From: Smittium culicis | Lineage: Eukaryota; Kickxellomycota; Harpellomycetes; Harpellales; Legeriomycetaceae | Direction of reading: 5' to 3' | Length of the DNA: 14,819 nt | NCBI GenBank assembly: GCA_001970855.1 | Contig: LSSN01003248.1 | Span: forward strand, 1 to 14,819 | The notes under the pieces: generated by a model | Seen by the model: the letters and a program-made list of their open reading frames with translations, nothing else | Told to the model about the DNA's origin: nothing | Databases searched by the model: none | Translations under genes and position numbers: made by a program | Shown here: positions 10,692 to 14,819 of the stretch, piece after piece | How positions within the stretch are numbered: the first letter of the stretch is position 1 | Layout: every line of letters begins with the position of its first letter

Positions 10692-11884
10692 ATTAGAATT
10701 GTTTTTGATAACATAATAGATTTTATATGCATTTGAGAAGCGTTATTATATCAATATCAATATATTATTTTGAAATGTGTACAGAAATTAATCAAACTGT
10801 TTTTTTACTCCTTCGATGTTGATTTTCGCCACTTATTTACTGGTTTACATCGGTTAGGCTCAGAAGTCTATTCTAAAGAGGTCACCATATTTCATGTTTT
10901 TTTAATTTTTTTTCTATTGATTCAAGGTATTCTGGCCGAAAAAAAAAGTTTATGAGATTTTTTTCGAAAGATCTGATATCTTTATCATAAAAAAAATCGG
11001 GACCCTGTGATTCCGGATCTCTTCTTGCGTTTTACCATTTATGAAAATATTTTATTGTGGACCTGAGCAAATTTTGGATATCTGAATTGATTTTTTGTAA
11101 ATGTGCATTATTCTAAGAATTTTTTGATCTTCAATTTCAGTTAAAGTACTAAGTAAATTCTTCAATTTAAAATCCGCTTTTGGGTTTACTTATCGTCTTA
11201 TGACGGGGTTATGACATTGGATTTTCATCTTATTGAATTCGCTGATTATAATAAAGCCTCAGCTGGGCGATAGAGTGCCTTCCTTATATTAAATATATAG
11301 ATCGAAAAAATAACTTGTGCGCTAAGTACTGTTTACAAAGCATCATGTAGTTCTCTTTGTTGAGAGCTCGTGATCTGATGGTGGTAATTTATACTATCAG
11401 TGGAATAAAACCCCCTGTTTTTTTTTATTGGCTTCGATTTTATCTATGAGAGTAATTAAAGTTGATAAGATAGCATTTGAATCTGGCAATGAAACCACAT
11501 AAAACTATGTCGTTTTCGTTAATTTTTTTATATTGTTAATAGTATACTTTTGTTTAACTTGATTTGTTAAAGAAATTTTATAGCGAGAAATGTGACTTTA
11601 GACACCTCTACTATTACATTGAGATATGCTGAGCGGGTTTATACATCACACTCGTATTTATTTCACTTACAATTATTTATGATAGCTTATAATATATTTA
11701 TGTCTACTAATAAAGTGTAATGTGGCCACAGTGGGCTATTACAAATTTTCATGAGGGCTTTCGATACTGAAAAACAGTAAAGGGTGTCCTATAGTAAGTG
11801 AAGAATATCATAAATTAATATCCGCTTTTGAGAGCACAGTTAAATCTGTCAAAAATAATGCTTTATGAGGAGCTTGCATAAAGC
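10692..11884. other. Intergenic DNA, somewhat richer in G and C, no gene seen
   Basis: About 1.2 kb between the second MITE and copy F of the first family. It has a less extreme base composition than the central desert, but frames are short and begin without credible start codons. The longest, about 61 codons at 10770-10955, has no ATG and ends in a low-complexity hydrophobic stretch. A 9-bp inverted pair, TTCACTTAC (11662-11670) and GTAAGTGAA (11794-11802), was noticed, without any further transposon hallmark. Confidence 0.6.
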
Positions 11885-12081
11885 TTAACCCTTTTGGTGG
11901 AGATATACTGTTTTTGATCTACAAAATATAGCCATCTGTATTCAATAAAAATAATTTAAATCCGAGGCTCAATCATATATTTGTATGTTAAAGTAAATGA
12001 GCGAATAAATATTTTACTTTTAAGTCATTAACGAATCAACTAATTCAATTTTTTAAATGGTGTTGGGCGGGAAAGGGCCAA
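11885..12081 (+). mobile_element. 189-bp MITE, copy F, upstream of the armadillo-repeat gene
   Basis: The body is 11889-12077 (189 bp). The left flank is TTAA (11885-11888); the right flank is CCAA (12078-12081), a decayed TTAA. The left end reads CCCTTTTGG and the right end TGTTGGGCGGGAAAGGG. Internal blocks TTCAATAAAAATAATTTAAA and TTAACGAATCAACTAATTCA match the other copies. It lies 10.4 kb from the cluster at the left of the window and ends 282 bp before the start codon of the gene at 12360, in the same orientation as that gene. Confidence 0.86.
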
Positions 12082-12359
12082 GTTAAATTTGCTATAGATC
12101 TAATAAAAGCGTAAGTGAAATATATAGCCAATCAATAAAGGTTATTGATAGCCAATAGCTTAACGATTTTATTTTAATGGGTACACTAGTTGTAATAGGT
12201 TGAATTGATTTGGCAATAAATTAAAACGGTGCACTCGTAAGAAATGCTGAATATATTTGAACAAGAAAATGAACATTCAATTAGTAATTAATAACAAAGC
12301 TAAGAGTTCTTATAATTAGTCAGTACTATTACAAATTAGATAGCCTTTTTATTTTTAAA
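12082..12359 (+). promoter_or_regulatory. Probable promoter / 5' untranslated region
   Basis: This is the stretch between MITE copy F and the start codon. It ends with a pyrimidine-rich patch (GCCTTTTTATTTTT) and AAA directly before the ATG, giving A at position -3. An in-frame TAA at 12285-12287 closes the reading frame upstream. No certain TATA box or binding site can be named in such AT-rich DNA; the role is inferred from position only. Confidence 0.4.
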
Positions 12360-14819
12360 ATGATTTTAAGTGAAATAGTTTTACAGCTAGAAAAATTAAA
12401 GCTCTCAATTGAGCACGATGGCTGTGAAAAGATCTCTAACCTAAATCAGGACCATTGCTCGTTAGGCGAAGCAAAATCGATCCTTGAAAAATTGGCTATA
12501 CAGGCTAGAGATCCAAAATTAAAAATCAAAATAGGAAATTCTAACGGTGTTACGTTGGCTTTTGAAGTTTTGAAAATATCTTTGTCTTTTATTCAAGGTT
12601 AGTAAAATCAAATATGTTGTAATTTCAAAATATATTTCATTTAATCGATCATTTATCAATAGGATCTAATTCTATCCAGGATTCTTCAAAATTCAAAGAA
12701 GTGCTTTTAACAATAGAGCAATCATTAAGATTAATTAACAATTGCTGTGCAGGCGAAAAGAACGATAAAACTGTACCATGGGCTGAATTTAAAGATTCAG
12801 ATGTTAAGCTTTTAAAAAATTCTCTTGAAATTTTAGCTAAAGAAATTCAAAACAGTAACGAAATAATAGAAGAGCCAAATGTCGTTCGAATTCTTACTGC
12901 GTTAACATCAGTTTTGTTTAACTCGACTATAGTTTTTCCAGAAAATTTTACTCTGTTCACTAGAAATAATCTGATTGACTTTGAAATACTCAAAATTATA
13001 GATTTTTATACAAAAAGATCAACAAATTTAATAGCTAATATATCAGAAAGCAATCCGGATCGCTATGCTCCTATTGATTCGATAGAAATGTTAGCAATGA
13101 TAGTATCAAATATTTTCGATAACTTTTACGATCAAGGTATTTTTATTAAAATAATATCCTAATAATATAAAAAAAAACTTTTTTTTATTAATTTTTTGCA
13201 AATCATGATAACTATAATATATGCAGACGAAAAGAAGTTTATATCGATTTTCGAAAATAACCCAAGCAACACTAAAATAATTGTCGAGTTTTTGCTTCAC
13301 TCTTCTAAATACAATCAATGCGAAACAGGCCAAGAAAATTTTATTTGGCTATTTTATAACATAGTACACTCAAGCGGTATGCTTATTTTACTAAAATAAT
13401 CATTAATTTTCATCTGCGATTAAATTGAGCTAGCCATTTTATAAACTATATGAAAACTTCATTATTTATTTCGCTTGTAATATAATAGTGACCATTAGAA
13501 AACAGATAGTAGAGCTAGATCTTTTCATTAAGATCGCAGAGTTGTCTAAATTTATTTTAGTAAACTCTATTAACGATAATTCTAGTTCAGTTGTCTATCG
13601 TGATAACTCGTCTGCACAGCCTAATTTCAACGAAGAGTTTAAAACAAAAGTCACATACAGTAAGAAGGTTGAAGCTATGGCTCATGTTATTTCTTATATC
13701 ACCGGGGAAGGTAATTTAGATACTATTTTTATAAATTTTACACTCTTTTTTAAAAGAATTTTAAAGATTTAATCTTTGATTTTATTTTTTTAGACACCAA
13801 TATGGACTCTTTGTTTTCAAATAAAGAGCTTTTTACTTACTCTGAACCATATGTAAAAAAAGCCATAAATTTCCCAGGCTTTTCCTCAGCAGATAGCACT
13901 AAAAATGATTTGTTCAGCGAAGGGATGGCAATGTTGCTATTAATTGTTTTTGGTAACTTGGCTCGAAACGAGAGTAACAGTGAATACTTTTCCAATTCCT
14001 CATTTACACAAGATGTAGCCACACGTATTATCAATAAGGAGAGTACTGTGGATATAAGAACCCTTTTCTCGGCTCTTGGGTTTATAAGAAACTTGTCAAT
14101 TTCTGGTAATTATTTTCTTTTAGCATCAGAAATTGTATATGCTAGTAAAAACATAAAATACTATATCTTGTAAATACTCACCAATTTTGATATACAATTT
14201 AATTTAGACAAAAACAAAAAAAGATTAGCTGAAATTAAGATCCCTCAATATACTCTACCATGGGCTTTTAGTAATTCATCGCACGTATCTCTGGTAGCGC
14301 TAGGCGTTATTAGACACATGGCTTCATCGAAAGACGTATTTGCAGACTCAAGACTTCCTATTGCTAATTTACTACTAAAAGGCTCCTCAATTGATGATAG
14401 CTTTAAGCTCACAGACGATTTATCTAATAAATATTCAGCCAAAAGTATGATTGAAATGGCATCTTCAACCGAGTTGGAAACAATAAGATGCGAGTCAACA
14501 AGAACTCTTCTATCGATATTACAAACTGTGTTATTAAATCCAAAAAATCAAGGTTAAGATTTTTCTAATGTCTTTTTTATGCATTTATATTATTAAAAAA
14601 TTTTATTTGTTAGACTTATTAACCATATGAGCTATCTTTCAACTGTAATATATATATCTATATATTTTAGATACTTATCAAGAAGAAATTTTGAATTTGG
14701 ACATTTCACTAATTGCAATCAAGTTTACTTCGCTGGATGGAGAAAAAAGCCCATTGTTAAGACTTGAAGGGTTATCAGGACTTTCACTACTATCGGTATT
14801 TGATAATAGACCTCAAGGG
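12360..14819 (+). CDS. SmgGDS/RAP1GDS1-like armadillo-repeat protein, spliced, 3' end cut off by the window
   Basis: Exons: 12360-12597, 12663-13136, 13227-13376, 13489-13710, 13794-14105, 14208-14552 and 14671-14819 (open at the edge). They join into 630 codons without a stop. The ATG is the first in-frame Met after TAA at 12285. The protein is soluble and helical, with no signal peptide or membrane segment. The start, MILSEIVLQLEKLKLSIE, resembles the SmgGDS N-terminus. Armadillo-like helices follow: VFGNLARNE (about 413-421), SALGFIRNLSIS (about 454-465), SLVALGVIRHMAS (exon 6) and CESTRTLLSIL (exon 6), in the same order as the equivalent helices in animal SmgGDS. SmgGDS proteins bind prenylated or polybasic Ras/Rho-family GTPases and act as chaperones or exchange factors. 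That function is inferred from resemblance. At 630+ residues it already exceeds human SmgGDS (about 560-610). Another armadillo protein is possible. Confidence 0.72.
12598..12662 (+). other. Intron 1 (65 nt, phase 1)
   Basis: Donor CAAG|GTTAGT, acceptor CAATAG|GATCT. Splicing gives a Gly codon (G+GA). Without splicing the frame stops at once at TAG 12600-12602. This is the shortest intron of the gene. Confidence 0.8.
13137..13226 (+). other. Intron 2 (90 nt, phase 1)
   Basis: Donor CAAG|GTATTT, acceptor ATGCAG|ACGAA. A branch-like CCTAATAA and, closer to the acceptor, ACTATAAT are present. The joined codon is GAC (Asp). An in-frame TAA follows the donor if the intron is retained. Confidence 0.8.
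13377..13488 (+). other. Intron 3 (112 nt, phase 1)
   Basis: Donor AGCG|GTATGC, acceptor TAATAG|TGACC. The joined codon is GTG (Val). Retention stops at TAA 13397-13399. Confidence 0.75.
13711..13793 (+). other. Intron 4 (83 nt, phase 1)
   Basis: Donor GAAG|GTAATT, acceptor TTTTTTAG|ACACC with a clear T tract. The joined codon is GAC (Asp). Retention stops at TAA 13770-13772. Confidence 0.82.
14106..14207 (+). other. Intron 5 (102 nt, phase 1)
   Basis: Donor TCTG|GTAATT, acceptor AATTTAG|ACAAA. The joined codon is GAC (Asp). If retained, the frame stays open for 22 codons before TAA 14171-14173, so the exact donor rests on its consensus and on the same phase as the other introns. Confidence 0.75.
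14553..14670 (+). other. Intron 6 (118 nt, phase 1)
   Basis: Donor CAAG|GTTAAG, acceptor ATTTTAG|ATACT. CTAATG near the donor and TTATTAACC further on are possible branch sites. The joined codon is GAT (Asp). Using the earlier TTAG near 14613 would run into TGA, so the acceptor at 14670 is preferred. Confidence 0.78.

Noticed and set aside
10547..10732. Minus-strand frame of 61 codons
   Set aside because: It runs through the 198-bp MITE and includes its terminal repeat, so it is a by-product of the element rather than a gene.
10770..10955. Plus-strand frame of 61 codons with a hydrophobic end
   Set aside because: It lacks an ATG start, and the hydrophobic stretch comes from T runs; no family resemblance.
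13106..13333. Minus-strand frame of 75 codons opposite exons 2-3
   Set aside because: It overlaps well-supported exons and an intron of the spliced gene on the other strand and shows no domain of its own.
13837..14034. Minus-strand frames at 13837-14034 and 14245-14442
   Set aside because: Both are mirror frames of exons 5 and 6 of the armadillo-repeat gene.

Overview
The window looks like nuclear DNA of an AT-rich eukaryote with short introns, most likely a fungus. The evidence is a spliced protein gene with GT..AG introns of 65-118 nt, non-coding DNA of very low GC (about 15% where I counted), exons nearer 30-35% GC, and miniature transposons. An early-diverging fungal lineage with an AT-rich genome would fit, but the sequence alone does not fix the taxon.

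Layout. Positions 1-100 hold a short tandem repeat with a period of about 32 bp. Positions 127-1432 are packed with five copies of a non-autonomous transposon (a MITE) with TTAA target sites and CCCTTTC...GAAAGGG ends, as expected of piggyBac-like elements. The copies are 189 bp long (one is 188), lie in both orientations, and include a clear nested insertion of one copy into another. Positions 1433-11884 form a gene desert of about 10.4 kb with no convincing gene. It contains a few small hairpins, homopolymer runs and one member of an unrelated MITE family (10494-10691) with 33-bp inverted ends. Strand composition changes from A-rich to T-rich around 6.3-6.8 kb. A sixth copy of the 189-bp MITE lies at 11885-12081.

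The only gene I can support starts at 12360 and runs off the right edge. Seven exons and six introns give 630 codons with no stop. The protein is a helical armadillo-type repeat protein whose order of motifs resembles SmgGDS (RAP1GDS1), a chaperone and exchange factor for small GTPases. All six introns interrupt codons in phase 1, so every complete internal exon is a multiple of three. The sixth MITE ends 282 bp before its start codon and could have contributed to its 5' region.

No tRNA, rRNA, CRISPR array, transposase gene or bacterial-type operon was seen. The strongest findings are the uniform TTAA MITE family with its datable nested insertion, the second MITE family, and the all-phase-1 gene structure.
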